A DNA stretch of 64,000 bases from an uncultured Paracoccaceae bacterium (GTDB lineage Bacteria > Pseudomonadota > Alphaproteobacteria > Rhodobacterales > Rhodobacteraceae), in the NCBI GenBank assembly GCA_938092015.1, contig CALKOT010000066.1:20716-84715 (forward strand), read 5' to 3'. Both the position numbers and the translations under genes were made by a program. This document shows, piece after piece, positions 46,425 to 57,859 of the stretch. The first letter of the stretch is position 1; each line of letters opens with the position of its first letter. The notes under the pieces are model-generated. The model worked only from the letters and a program-made list of their open reading frames with translations, did no database searches and had not been told where the DNA came from.

Positions 46425-47435
46425 TCAGTTCGTCAGCCTCGCCAATGCGTCGATCTTCAGGCGTGCTTCGCCGCTGTCGATGCTGTCAGCGGCTATTTCA
46501 GCGCCCGCTTTCAGGTCATCTGCACGTTCTGCGATGACCAACGCGGCGGCTGAGTTCAGAAGGACCGCGTCGCGATAGGCGCTTTTCTCACCATTCAGTA
46601 GCGATTCGAACGCAGCAGCGTTGTATTTGGCGTCGCCACCGATGAGGTCCTCAAATGGATGTTGCGGCAGACCTGCGTCTTCGGCTGCAACTTCAAATTC
46701 TGTGATGGCGTCGTCTTTCAGAGCCACGACCTTGCTGGGCGCGGCGATGGACAGCTCATCAGTGCCGTCACCGCCGTGGACCAGCCACGCGGTTTTGGAC
46801 CCAAGCGCTTGCAGCACCTCGGCCATGGGACGGATCAGATCGGGTGAGAACGCGCCGGTCAGTTGGCGGGGGACAGAGGCAGGGTTTGTCAGCGGGCCGA
46901 GGATGTTGAACATCGTGCGTGTGCCCAGCTCTACCCGCGCAGGGCCGACAAAACGCATGGCGGGGTGGTGCATCGGGGCCATCATGAAACAGATGCCCGC
47001 TTCGGCCAATGCCGCCTCAGCCACCGGCGCCTCTACCAGCACATTCACACCCATGGCGGTCAGCGCATCCGCTGTGCCGGCCTTTGAGGACAGCGCCTTG
47101 TTGCCGTGCTTTGCGATCCTCACGCCCGCGCCGGCGACGACGAAGGCCGAGGCGGTTGAGATATTCAGCGTGCCTTTGCCATCACCGCCAGTGCCGACGA
47201 TGTCCATGGCATCCTCGCCGCCTTTCACTTTAGTGGCTTTGGCGCGCATCACGGCGGCGGCGGCTGCGTATTCGTCGACAGTTTCGCCGCGTGTGCGCAG
47301 CGCCATCAGAAAACCGCCGATCTGGGCAGGCGTCGCCTCGCCCGACATGATGGCGTTGAAAGCGGTTTCAGCCTCGGCGCGCGACAGGGCGCGATCTGCG
47401 GCCTGGCCGATCAGGGGTTTCAGGACGTCCAACAT
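46425..47435 (-). CDS. trpD: Anthranilate phosphoribosyltransferase
   Basis: Transfers phosphoribose to anthranilate in tryptophan synthesis. 336 residues. The PRPP-binding [14 protein letters not shown] and the [17 protein letters not shown] segment are intact, as is the N-terminal helical domain. The start codon is directly adjacent to or overlaps the trpG stop, so trpG and trpD are translated in tandem; they are separate genes, not fused. Confidence 0.97.
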   Translation of the reverse strand: MLDVLKPLIGQAADRALSRAEAETAFNAIMSGEATPAQIGGFLMALRTRGETVDEYAAAAAVMRAKATKVKGGEDAMDIVGTGGDGKGTLNISTASAFVVAGAGVRIAKHGNKALSSKAGTADALTAMGVNVLVEAPVAEAALAEAGICFMMAPMHHPAMRFVGPARVELGTRTMFNILGPLTNPASVPRQLTGAFSPDLIRPMAEVLQALGSKTAWLVHGGDGTDELSIAAPSKVVALKDDAITEFEVAAEDAGLPQHPFEDLIGGDAKYNAAAFESLLNGEKSAYRDAVLLNSAAALVIAERADDLKAGAEIAADSIDSGEARLKIDALARLTN

Positions 47436-48004
47436 CAGGCGGCCTCCGCAATCTTCAGGAAATTCTTTAGCAAGGTTTTGCCATGCTCTGACCGAATGCT
47501 TTCGGGATGAAACTGCACCCCGTGGATCGGGCGGGTTTTGTGCGAAAGACCCATGATGACGCCGTCACCCGTCTCCGCCGTCACATCAAGGCAGTCCGGC
47601 AGACTGTCTCGTTCGACTATCAGACTGTGATAGCGCGTGACCTCGATGTCTTGCGGCGCATCTTTGAACAGATCTTCGCCTTCATGACGTATGGCCGATA
47701 GTTTGCCATGCATGATTTCATGGCAGCGTTTTACGGTTCCGCCAAATGCCTGACCAATGGTTTGATGCCCAAGGCACACACCAAGGATTGGCTTGCTGTC
47801 AGGCGCTTTGCGAACCACATCCAGAGAGATCCCAGCCTGATCCGGCGTCGCCGGGCCGGGCGACAAAACGATGGCGTCGGCTTTCAATGCGTCGTCCGCT
47901 GTAAGCGCGTCGTTGCGCACAACCTTCGCCTCAGCGCCTAGTTCACCGAGGTAATGCACCAAATTGTAGGTGAAACTGTCGTAGTTATCGATGAGTAGTA
48001 GCAT
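47435..48004 (-). CDS. trpG: Anthranilate synthase glutamine amidotransferase component
   Basis: Delivers ammonia from glutamine to TrpE. 189 residues from [14 protein letters not shown] at 48004; the frame extends upstream but without family similarity. Class I amidotransferase triad: Cys in GVCLGHQ, and His/Glu in FHPES. trpE, often adjacent, is not in this window: the upstream gene is a divergent deacetylase-like gene. Confidence 0.95.
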   Translation of the reverse strand: MLLLIDNYDSFTYNLVHYLGELGAEAKVVRNDALTADDALKADAIVLSPGPATPDQAGISLDVVRKAPDSKPILGVCLGHQTIGQAFGGTVKRCHEIMHGKLSAIRHEGEDLFKDAPQDIEVTRYHSLIVERDSLPDCLDVTAETGDGVIMGLSHKTRPIHGVQFHPESIRSEHGKTLLKNFLKIAEAA

Positions 48005-48135
48005 CCGAGACCTATTTTGCACGTTCTGCGCGCACTCAGAATTGCCCCGGAGGCGCGAACGAGCGTATAGATGCTCAAATGGGCGCGCTGAGGTCAAGCG
48101 AGCAACGCATGCGCAGCCCAAAGGGAGATGTGTAT

Positions 48136-49233
48136 ATGTCGAATTTCGGCGCTTATTGGCTGGGTGCAATTGTTGGTCTGATCTTCGCGGCGGCACTGAC
48201 CGCGACCTTGTCGGTCGTTTCGCCGTTGCCTGGTGAAAAACCGATGGAAGTCGCGATGGCGCCTGAAGTTAAGGTAGAACCTGCGTCCGAACCTGTGACG
48301 ACTGAGGTGCCTGCTTCTGAGCCTGAACCTGAACCCGAATTGCAGCCTGCCCCGGAACCGCAGGCGACGGTACAACCGGAACCTCAGCTTGAGCAGACCC
48401 AAGCGCCTGTCACGCCAGAGCCTGCTATGCCAATCGTAACGGCGGAAGTTCAGCCAGAGATAGCACCGGCGCCAGAAGCCGAACCCGAGCCGGAACCGGA
48501 AGCCCCGGTCGAGGCGGAGGCTGAACCAGGGCCGCAGCCAACTAAGACTGAAACGGCGCCAACGCCAGCTGCACCTGCAGCCCCGACCATCAACGCCCTT
48601 CGCGACAATTCCGAACGGTATCGCGGTGATGAAAGTCAGCCGCTGTTGTCTATAGTTCTGATCGGTCTGGGCGATCCGGCGCTGAACATTGATGAGATTT
48701 TCCTGCTGCCTGCCCCTCTGACAGTCGTGGTCGACGCAAAAGCGGATAATGCAGAAGCGTTGATTGCCGACGCACGTGACGCCGGTTTTGAAGCATTGGT
48801 CGCCGTAGATCAGGCTGTTATCGAGAACCTCGAAGCACTGCTTGAAGATGTTGGCCCGGTCATTGGGGCTGCGGCGCTGGAAGACCAGGTGTCATCGCAG
48901 GCCGCGATTTCGGTTCTGACCAGCGGACTTGCGGGTCGGGGCATGGGTCTTTTTGACGCCTCAAGTGGCGCTGCATACCGCGCTGCGCAGGCTGCCGACC
49001 TGCCTGCTGCCCCCGGCGGTCGCAGGTTTGATGAGAATCAAAATAGCGAAGCCGTGTATCAGGCGTTGGAACGGGCCGCGTTTGACGCGCGTCGCGCAGG
49101 CGCCTTTGTCGTGTATGCCCGCCCTGATCCGGCGATCATGACGGGCTTGCGCCGATGGATGAGCTTGAAAGCGAACCGGTCGGTGGCCGTCTCGCCACTA
49201 TCGACTGTGATGCGCAAGCTTGGACGTCAGTAA
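48136..49233 (+). CDS. Divergent polysaccharide deacetylase (YibQ-like) with a Pro/Glu-rich spacer
   Basis: 365 residues from the ATG at 48136 (AAGGGAG upstream). Order: an N-terminal membrane anchor (YWLGAIVGLIFAAALTATL), about 100 residues of PEPEP-type low-complexity spacer likely crossing the periplasm, then a NodB-like fold of the divergent polysaccharide deacetylase family from about residue 165 (LSIVLIGLGDPALNIDEIFLLP). The metal-binding His residues of true deacetylases are not evident, so catalysis is doubtful. Often found beside trp genes in Rhodobacterales. Confidence 0.8.
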   Translation: MSNFGAYWLGAIVGLIFAAALTATLSVVSPLPGEKPMEVAMAPEVKVEPASEPVTTEVPASEPEPEPELQPAPEPQATVQPEPQLEQTQAPVTPEPAMPIVTAEVQPEIAPAPEAEPEPEPEAPVEAEAEPGPQPTKTETAPTPAAPAAPTINALRDNSERYRGDESQPLLSIVLIGLGDPALNIDEIFLLPAPLTVVVDAKADNAEALIADARDAGFEALVAVDQAVIENLEALLEDVGPVIGAAALEDQVSSQAAISVLTSGLAGRGMGLFDASSGAAYRAAQAADLPAAPGGRRFDENQNSEAVYQALERAAFDARRAGAFVVYARPDPAIMTGLRRWMSLKANRSVAVSPLSTVMRKLGRQ

Positions 49234-49261
49234 GACAACCACATAACTGCTGACCAAAAAA

Positions 49262-49289
49262 AACGCCGCGAGCCATTGGCCGCAGCGTT
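49262..49289 (-). terminator. Terminator of the small SOS gene
   Basis: Interrupted hairpin AACGC-GCG-GCC / GGC-CGC-GCGTT with a 3-base loop. On the minus strand it is followed by eight T residues, an ideal intrinsic terminator for transcription arriving from 49444. In the plus direction there is no T-tract, so it does not serve the deacetylase gene. Confidence 0.8.
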
Positions 49290-49443
49290 AAGTTTGCGTT
49301 TCTCTCAAGTCGGTAGGGCCTGAACCCTTCGCCTCGTGGATACGTCAGAGGGGGACGTGTCAGTGAGGGGACAGCCACGGCGACGGTGCGAACATCGGCA
49401 CGATTGCGAGGCGGACCTGAGACATCCGCAGGCGAAATAAACT

Positions 49444-49572
49444 CTAGAAGAGCGAGGTAGCGACAAAGCCGCCAAAGATCATGGCGACAAGTGCGGTGAG
49501 GCCGAGAACATCAACCAAGGCTGCGCCCGGCTGGTCTGCAATAATGGTGAAAGCGTGCTTTGCGGTTTTCAT
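49444..49572 (-). CDS. LexA-controlled 42-residue single-pass membrane peptide
   Basis: ATG at 49572, GGAG eight bases upstream, TAG stop. The peptide begins MKTAKHAF, with a short basic, cytoplasmic-type head. From about residue 17 to the end it is one hydrophobic helix (core LTALVAMIFGGFVATSLF). Upstream lie two LexA boxes, the nearer one directly abutting a TTGACG -35; downstream is a U-tract terminator, so this is a self-contained unit between recG and the deacetylase gene. Size, topology and control resemble SOS-induced membrane peptides such as TisB (E. coli) and SidA (Caulobacter), but there is no sequence relationship that I can claim. Whether it is toxic, a division inhibitor or something else is inference. 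Confidence 0.72.
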   Translation of the reverse strand: MKTAKHAFTIIADQPGAALVDVLGLTALVAMIFGGFVATSLF

Positions 49573-49627
49573 CTCGACCACTCCATGTTCCTGTTTGTTG
49601 GCCTAATGTTCTCATTTTGATCTATTT

Positions 49628-49633
49628 CGTCAA
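49628..49633 (-). promoter_or_regulatory. -35 element of the small SOS gene
   Basis: TTGACG on the minus strand, immediately next to the proximal LexA box. A weaker -10 candidate (AACATT) follows after 17 bases near 49605-49610. Confidence 0.55.
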
Positions 49634-49648
49634 GAACATTTTAAGAAC
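49634..49648 (-). promoter_or_regulatory. LexA box, proximal copy, small SOS gene
   Basis: GAAC-ATTTTAA-GAAC (GTTC-N7-GTTC on the coding strand), abutting the -35 element. Same spacing and orientation type as the lexA and imuB boxes. Confidence 0.85.
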
Positions 49649-49656
49649 ATTTAATG

Positions 49657-49671
49657 GAACATGCCGTGAAC
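49657..49671 (-). promoter_or_regulatory. LexA box, distal copy, small SOS gene
   Basis: GAAC-ATGCCGT-GAAC, eight bases beyond the proximal box. Together they give four GAAC half-sites in 38 bases in the spacer after recG. Confidence 0.8.
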
Positions 49672-49685
49672 ACCAGATATGGGGG

Positions 49686-51773
49686 CTATCCCCCACCGAG
49701 ATACTGAATGGCGGCGTCGCGATCCTGCAGGTAGAGGAGAACACGCAGCGCCGTTCCGCGTTTTCCATCCAATTCGGGCTCAGTTTCCAGAATCAGTCGC
49801 GCATCATCCTGTGCGATTCGCATCAGATCGCCGTCCGATTCGAGATCAGCGATAGCGAATGTCGGCAGGCCTGATTGCTGGACGCCCAAAAGATCGCCGG
49901 CGCCGCGCAGCTTCAGGTCTTCTTCCGCGATCTTAAAACCATCATCACTATCGCGCAGGGTCGTCAGCCGCGCCTCTGCAGTTTTGCCAAGGGGGGCGCG
50001 ATACATCAGCAGGCAGGTAGACGCCTCTGTTCCCCGGCCAACCCGTCCCCGCAACTGATGTAGTTGCGCCAGGCCGAAGCGTTCAGCCTGCTCAACCACC
50101 ATGATCGTCGCCTCAGGCACATCAACGCCAACCTCAATTACAGTTGTAGCGACCAACACCTGCGCCTCGCCTGCTTGAAAGCGCGCCATTGCTGCGTCTT
50201 TGTCCTCTGGCGCCATCTGACCATGAACCAACGCGACATCGTCGTCGCCTAACGTCATACGCAACACCCGCGCGCGGTCTTCAGCGGCGGTCATATCGCT
50301 GACCTCGCTTTCTTCAACCAGCGGGCAGACCCAATAGGCGCGCTTGCCGCCCGCCACCGCGCCCTTCAAGCGCTCAACCACATCATCGTAGCGGCCCATT
50401 GAGACAAGGCGCGTGGTGATCGGCTGTCGACCGGGCGGTTTTTCGTCGAGGATCGAAATGTCCATATCGCCGAAACTGGCCAGCGCCAGACTGCGCGGGA
50501 TGGGCGTCGCAGTCATGATCAGCACGTCAACGCCCTGACCTTTGGCGCTAAGCTCCATCCGTTGCTTGACGCCAAATCGGTGTTGTTCGTCTACGACCGC
50601 GAGGCGGAGTTCCCTGAATTCCACGTCCGCAGAAAACAGCGCATGGGTGCCGACCAGAATGTCGATGTCGCCTGCTTTTAGGTCGGACAGGATCGACCGC
50701 CGCTCAGCCGCTTTTGCGCGGCCCGTGAGAATCGCGAGTTTCACCCCCGCGGCCTCAGCCAGGGGCGAAAGCGAGGCGTAGTGCTGGCGCGCAAGGATTT
50801 CGGTTGGGGCCATAAGCGCGCCTTGCCCTCCAGCCTCAACCGCCGTCAGCAGCGCCATCATTGCGACCAGTGTTTTGCCTGCGCCAACGTCGCCCTGCAG
50901 CAAGCGCAGCATCCGCACCGGCGCTGCGAGATCACCCGCAATCTCTGATTCTGCGCGCGTTTGCGCGTTTGTCGGCTTGTAGGGCAGGGCGGCAAGCAGC
51001 TTTGCACGTAACGCGCCATCGCCCTTTGATACCTGCCCTTTGCCCCGCTTCATCCGCGCGCGCGCCAGGGCGAGCGTCAACTGGTGCGCCAGCAATTCAT
51101 CGTAAGCTAACCGTTGGCGAGACGGCGCAGCTGGCGATAAGGCTTCGCGCCCTTCTGGCTTGTGCAGTGTTTCTATGGCCTCGCGCCAGCTGGGCCATTT
51201 GCGTTGCGCGAGGAACGGCCCGTCCAGCCATTCCGGTGGGTCAGGCGCAAGTTCAAGCGCACCGCCGACGGCCTTGGCCATCTGACGCTGACCTATCCCT
51301 GCTGTCAGCGGATAAACCGGCTCAAACGGCGGTAATGTTTCCGCCTCTGCCGCTGACATGATGTGATCGGGATGCGTCATCTGCAGGACGCCATCGAAAA
51401 TCTCGACCTTGCCCGACACATAACGGCGTTGGCCTGTGGGCAGTGACCGACGAACCCAATCATAACGAGCATGAAAGAAGGTGACGATGAATTCGGCGCC
51501 CTCGTCCTGCATCGTCACGCGATAAGGACGAACCCGGGCGGAAGGGGGATAATGCGTGCCGATCAGGGCTTCAACAGTCGCAACCTCACCCAGGTTCGCG
51601 CCAGCCAGACTGGGGCGTGGGCGACGATCGATGACATTGTGTGGGGCGAGGAACAGCAGATCACGGGGGCGCGTCACACCCAGTTTTTCATACAGCTTAG
51701 CCGTCTTGGCCCCGATCCCCGGCAGTTTCACGAGGTCGCCATAAAGCGGCCAGAGGATTTCGGGCCGCGCCAT
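49686..51773 (-). CDS. recG: ATP-dependent DNA helicase RecG
   Basis: Remodels stalled replication forks and Holliday junctions. 695 residues, normal. N-terminal wedge/OB domain (about 1-260; PGIGAKTAKLYEKLGV), helicase motifs: Walker A GDVGAGKT near residue 297, DEQH box near 397, TATPIPR, and motif VI QLRGRVGRG. Ends 115 bases before the small SOS gene; ligA lies just upstream (three-base gap), so ligA-recG form an operon. Confidence 0.97.
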   Translation of the reverse strand: MARPEILWPLYGDLVKLPGIGAKTAKLYEKLGVTRPRDLLFLAPHNVIDRRPRPSLAGANLGEVATVEALIGTHYPPSARVRPYRVTMQDEGAEFIVTFFHARYDWVRRSLPTGQRRYVSGKVEIFDGVLQMTHPDHIMSAAEAETLPPFEPVYPLTAGIGQRQMAKAVGGALELAPDPPEWLDGPFLAQRKWPSWREAIETLHKPEGREALSPAAPSRQRLAYDELLAHQLTLALARARMKRGKGQVSKGDGALRAKLLAALPYKPTNAQTRAESEIAGDLAAPVRMLRLLQGDVGAGKTLVAMMALLTAVEAGGQGALMAPTEILARQHYASLSPLAEAAGVKLAILTGRAKAAERRSILSDLKAGDIDILVGTHALFSADVEFRELRLAVVDEQHRFGVKQRMELSAKGQGVDVLIMTATPIPRSLALASFGDMDISILDEKPPGRQPITTRLVSMGRYDDVVERLKGAVAGGKRAYWVCPLVEESEVSDMTAAEDRARVLRMTLGDDDVALVHGQMAPEDKDAAMARFQAGEAQVLVATTVIEVGVDVPEATIMVVEQAERFGLAQLHQLRGRVGRGTEASTCLLMYRAPLGKTAEARLTTLRDSDDGFKIAEEDLKLRGAGDLLGVQQSGLPTFAIADLESDGDLMRIAQDDARLILETEPELDGKRGTALRVLLYLQDRDAAIQYLGGG

Positions 51774-51776
51774 CGC

Positions 51777-53996
<2,220 letters not shown>

Positions 53997-54030
53997 TCAG
54001 CATGATGTAATGACGGCGAAGGATTGACCA

Positions 54031-54792
54031 ATGATTGAACTCCTCTCCTCACCCGAAGCATGGGCTGCGTTTCTGGCGCTGGTGACGCTGGAAATCGTTC
54101 TTGGCATCGACAATCTGGTCTTCATTTCAATTGTTGCTGGCAAGTTGCCGCCCAAACAACAGCCCCTAGCGCAAAGGGTTGGCATTGGGCTGGCGCTGGT
54201 CATGCGTCTTTTGCTGTTGTCTGTGATCGCTTGGATTGCCGCGTTGACGACGCCGGCATTCGATCTTGGCTGGGTCGGCCCGCCCGGCGCACACGGAGAG
54301 CCAACTTTTGAAACTTCGTTTTCCTGGCGCGATCTTATTCTGATTGCGGGCGGCGTATTTCTGGTCTGGAAAGCGACGACTGAGATTCAGCACAAGGTTC
54401 AGCCTGAACCGGCAGATACAATGTTTGCGCAGAAAGTGACCACAACGCTGGCCGCCGCAATCACGCAAATCGTTCTCTTGGACATGGTGTTTTCTGTCGA
54501 CAGCATCCTGACCGCGATCGGTATGACGAACGAGTTGCCGATTATGGTCGCCGCCGTTTGCGTCGCCGTCGGCGTCATGTTCGCCGCTGCGGGCCCCGTG
54601 ACGCGCTTTGTTGAGGCTAATCCGACGGTCGTGATGCTGGCGCTCGCGTTCCTTCTGATGATCGGCATGGTGCTGGTGGCCGATGGGTTCGGGTTCCATG
54701 TGCCAAAAGGGTACATCTATGCCGCCATGGCCTTCGCCGCCTTTGTTGAGGGGCTGAACATGCTATCCCGCAGGCGCAGGGCGAGGCGTTAA
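54031..54792 (+). CDS. TerC-family integral membrane protein
   Basis: 253 residues with seven membrane helices. TerC motif segments [14 protein letters not shown] near residue 20 and [17 protein letters not shown] near residue 150, each with the conserved acidic Asp in the membrane. The family is linked to tellurite resistance and, in better studied members (Alx, MntP-like), to manganese export or metal loading of exported proteins. Monocistronic; no ter operon around it. Confidence 0.9.
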   Translation: MIELLSSPEAWAAFLALVTLEIVLGIDNLVFISIVAGKLPPKQQPLAQRVGIGLALVMRLLLLSVIAWIAALTTPAFDLGWVGPPGAHGEPTFETSFSWRDLILIAGGVFLVWKATTEIQHKVQPEPADTMFAQKVTTTLAAAITQIVLLDMVFSVDSILTAIGMTNELPIMVAAVCVAVGVMFAAAGPVTRFVEANPTVVMLALAFLLMIGMVLVADGFGFHVPKGYIYAAMAFAAFVEGLNMLSRRRRARR

Positions 54793-54887
54793 CGAACCGC
54801 AACGAAAGTTGAAGTGGCGGATGTAGCGCTAAGGCGCGTCGGTTCTTATCTTTGTAGAGACGGGGTGTTTTGTCATGGAACACCTTT

Positions 54888-55922
54888 ATGGGATCGAAAT
54901 CACTGCTTCTTGCGCCGCTTCATGCGGTTCAGCTTGCAACGGGAACATCGTCTTTCAAGGACAATGCGATCATTGGCAGCCCTGCGCTGAACCGGCATGG
55001 ATTGCACGTAAAGCGGATCAATCTGGCTGATCGTATCGCCCGTTCGCGGCGGCGGCGCCTAACAAGGTGGCTGTCCAAAAAACACCGCGACGCATACGAA
55101 GATAACGGCTTTGTTCTGATCGAGAACGTGTTGCCGGACGAAGTGTTTCGCGCACTGTCGGAAGAAGTTGAAGCCAGTGTGTTCGAAGCCAGAGAAATGA
55201 AGCAGGGTGACACCGTCACGCGGTTTATCACTCTGTCGCCCGCTGTTTTGCGCCGCACACCGCAGCTGGAAACCTTCGTGAACGGCGATCTGTTTCAGGG
55301 GCTGATGCGCTATGTCGGCGCCGGGAATATCGACCCGTTGGTCACGCTTCACACCGTTCTGACGACGCTGGGTAAAGGGCGGCCTGATCCACAGCAGACC
55401 TTTCATTCCGATACGTTCCATTCGACCGCCAAGTCGTGGTTTTTCCTGCGGGATGTTGCTGTTGAAGATGGACCGTTTTCCTATGTTCCCGGTTCTCACC
55501 GCCTGACTAAAGCGCGGCTTGAGTGGGAGTATGAGCAAAGCCTGACCGCCGCATCATCTCCAATCCACCCGCATTCGCGCGGATCATTCCGCGCCAGTGG
55601 GGATGAACTGGCCGCGATGGGCCATCCGACGTTTGTCAGCTTTCCAGTGCCTGCAAATTCATTGGTTGTGGCCGACACGCATGGTTTTCACGCTCGCCGA
55701 CCATCAACGCGACCATCTACGCGTTTGGCGGTTTATGGATCGCTTCGTGTCGGGCCGTTTATGCCCTTCGCCGGCCCGGATATCTTTGATTTGCCGGGGC
55801 TGAAAAACCGCAAGGCGCAGATGTTGGACTGGATGCGCTGTGCTGAGGCGAAGGTGCTGCGAAAGAAGGAAAGCCAGCCCATTGTTGGCTGGTTACGCCC
55901 CGGTGACCCGGCAGTGCGCTGA
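54888..55922 (+). CDS. Phytanoyl-CoA dioxygenase (PhyH)-family protein
   Basis: About 344 residues; non-haem Fe(II)/2-oxoglutarate oxygenase fold. Iron ligands are visible as HSD in TFHSDTFHS near residue 175 and the distal His in VVADTHGFHARR near residue 265, followed by an Arg-rich stretch for 2-oxoglutarate. The N-terminus DAYEDNGFVLIENVLP is typical. The substrate is unknown; bacterial members hydroxylate varied small molecules. The start may be the TTG at 54870 instead, which has better ribosome-site spacing. Its stop touches the end of the convergent ABC-F gene. Confidence 0.82.
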   Translation: MGSKSLLLAPLHAVQLATGTSSFKDNAIIGSPALNRHGLHVKRINLADRIARSRRRRLTRWLSKKHRDAYEDNGFVLIENVLPDEVFRALSEEVEASVFEAREMKQGDTVTRFITLSPAVLRRTPQLETFVNGDLFQGLMRYVGAGNIDPLVTLHTVLTTLGKGRPDPQQTFHSDTFHSTAKSWFFLRDVAVEDGPFSYVPGSHRLTKARLEWEYEQSLTAASSPIHPHSRGSFRASGDELAAMGHPTFVSFPVPANSLVVADTHGFHARRPSTRPSTRLAVYGSLRVGPFMPFAGPDIFDLPGLKNRKAQMLDWMRCAEAKVLRKKESQPIVGWLRPGDPAVR

Positions 55923-57755
55923 TCAGCCTTCCAGGGCCTCGCGCTCTGCCTCAAGCTCAAGCCATTCTTCTTCGGCTGTTTCCAGCATGGTGCGACGTTC
56001 AACCAAAGCCTCGGATGCTTTTGCGAATTTGCCGGGGTTTTTGGCGAAAAGATCAGGGTCGGCCAGGAACTGTTCCAGTTTGGCGATTTCTTTCTCAAAC
56101 TGCGCCATCTCACCGGGCAATGCATCCAGCCGCCGTGTCTGGGCGTAGGTCATTTTGCCAGTTGGTTTGGGCGTAGACGCTGGCGTAGATGTAGCTGGCG
56201 CAGCGGGTTTCGCTTTTTGCGCAGACTTTTCCGTTGAAGCGCCGGCCTTGCCGCGCTGATTGCGATAGTCCGTCCATCCGCCAGCGTATTCAGTGGCCAG
56301 TCCGTCGCCTTCCAGCGCGATCACGGATGTCGCGACCCGGTCGAGGAAATCGCGGTCATGGCTGACCAGAATGACGGTTCCGTCAAACTCGGCCAGCAGT
56401 TCCTGAAGCAGATCAAGCGTTTCGATATCCAGATCGTTTGTCGGCTCATCCAGCACCAGCAGGTTCGATTCCCGCGCCATGATCTTGGCCAGCAACAGCC
56501 GAGCGCGTTCCCCGCCAGACAAGGCTGAGACCGGCCCGCGCGCCTGCGTTTCATCGAAGAGAAAGCTTTTCAGATAACCGACCACATGCTGGGGCCGCCC
56601 CCGAACCATCACCTGATCGTTTGTGCCTGCAACACGCCCAGCCTTGTCGCCGGTCATCGTCTCCCACAGTGATTTCGTGGGATCCAGCGCTTCACGGTTC
56701 TGATCAAAACGTTCAATTTCAAGGTTTGGCCCAAGGCGCAGTTTGCCTTGGTCAGGCTCCAGAATGCCGGTGAGCATATTCAACAGCGTGGTTTTGCCAG
56801 CGCCGTTTGGCCCGATCAGCGCTACCCTGTCACCGCGCGCAATGCGGGTTGAGAAGGGTTTGATGATCTCACGCTCGCCAAATGATTTTAAGATTTCCTT
56901 GGCTTCGATCACCAGCTTGCCCGACGCTTTGCCGCTGTCCAGCGCCATAGCTGCGCGGCCAACCTCAACGATTTGCGCCTTACGTTCAGCGCGCAGATCG
57001 CCCAGGCGCCGGACCCGGCCCATATTGCGTTTGCGCCGCGCGGAAATGCCTTCAACCGCCCATCTTGCTTCAGCTTTGATCAGGCGGTTCAGTTTGTGGC
57101 GCTGGGCGCGTTCTTCTTCCAGCGCTTTATCGCGCCAGTCTTCAAAATGTTCAAACCCGCGTGAGACGCGCCGCGCCTCACCTCGGTCAATCCAGATTGT
57201 GGCGCGTGTCAGGTGGGTCAGGAAGCGGCGGTCATGGCTGATCAGGACGTAGGCGGTGCGGGTGGCGGCCAGATGATCCTCAAGCCATTCAATGGCGTGG
57301 ATGTCCAGATGGTTGGTCGGCTCATCCAGCAGCATCAGGTCAGGTTCAGCCGCCAGTACCCGCGCAAGCGCCGCGCGACGCCGTTCACCGCCAGATGAAG
57401 CTGCGGGATCGGCATCAGCCTTAACCTCCAACCCTTCCATCGCAATCTCGGCCTTGTAACGCTCATGCGCTTCCAGATCCGCCGCAGCGAAATCACCGAG
57501 GGTGGCGTAGCCCGTAAAGTCAGGCTCTTGCCGCAGATAAGCGATCTTCGCGCCGGGCTGCGTGAAACGCGACCCGCTATCGGGATCAACCAGACCCGCG
57601 ATCACCTTTAGAAGTGTGGATTTGCCCGCCCCGTTGCGCCCGACCAGACACAAGCGTTCGCCCGGCCCAATGACCAAATTAAGGCCTGCAAACAGCGGGC
57701 CGCCGCCAAAACCAAGTGCGATATCGTCGAGGGTAAGAAGAGGGGGCTGAGACAT
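55923..57755 (-). CDS. ABC-F family ATPase (Uup-like)
   Basis: 610 residues with two ATP-binding cassettes and no membrane part. Walker A motifs GRNGAGKST near residue 40 and GPNGAGKTT near residue 325; signatures SSGGERRRAAL and LSGGERARLLL; Walker B LMLLDEPTNHLD and LLVLDEPTNDLD. A linker lies between, and a C-terminal coiled coil (about 545-610) resembles Uup, which acts on ribosome or DNA transactions. ABC-F proteins act on the ribosome rather than as transporters. Confidence 0.92.
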   Translation of the reverse strand: MSQPPLLTLDDIALGFGGGPLFAGLNLVIGPGERLCLVGRNGAGKSTLLKVIAGLVDPDSGSRFTQPGAKIAYLRQEPDFTGYATLGDFAAADLEAHERYKAEIAMEGLEVKADADPAASSGGERRRAALARVLAAEPDLMLLDEPTNHLDIHAIEWLEDHLAATRTAYVLISHDRRFLTHLTRATIWIDRGEARRVSRGFEHFEDWRDKALEEERAQRHKLNRLIKAEARWAVEGISARRKRNMGRVRRLGDLRAERKAQIVEVGRAAMALDSGKASGKLVIEAKEILKSFGEREIIKPFSTRIARGDRVALIGPNGAGKTTLLNMLTGILEPDQGKLRLGPNLEIERFDQNREALDPTKSLWETMTGDKAGRVAGTNDQVMVRGRPQHVVGYLKSFLFDETQARGPVSALSGGERARLLLAKIMARESNLLVLDEPTNDLDIETLDLLQELLAEFDGTVILVSHDRDFLDRVATSVIALEGDGLATEYAGGWTDYRNQRGKAGASTEKSAQKAKPAAPATSTPASTPKPTGKMTYAQTRRLDALPGEMAQFEKEIAKLEQFLADPDLFAKNPGKFAKASEALVERRTMLETAEEEWLELEAEREALEG

Positions 57756-57859
57756 GCCGTCCGCCTAACCGTCCGGCTTTGAGGCGTCAACCGCTCATCA
57801 GTGGCAGTGACCTGGATGATGACGCAGGGACGCTGATTGCGGATGCGTATTTCCCGGCG

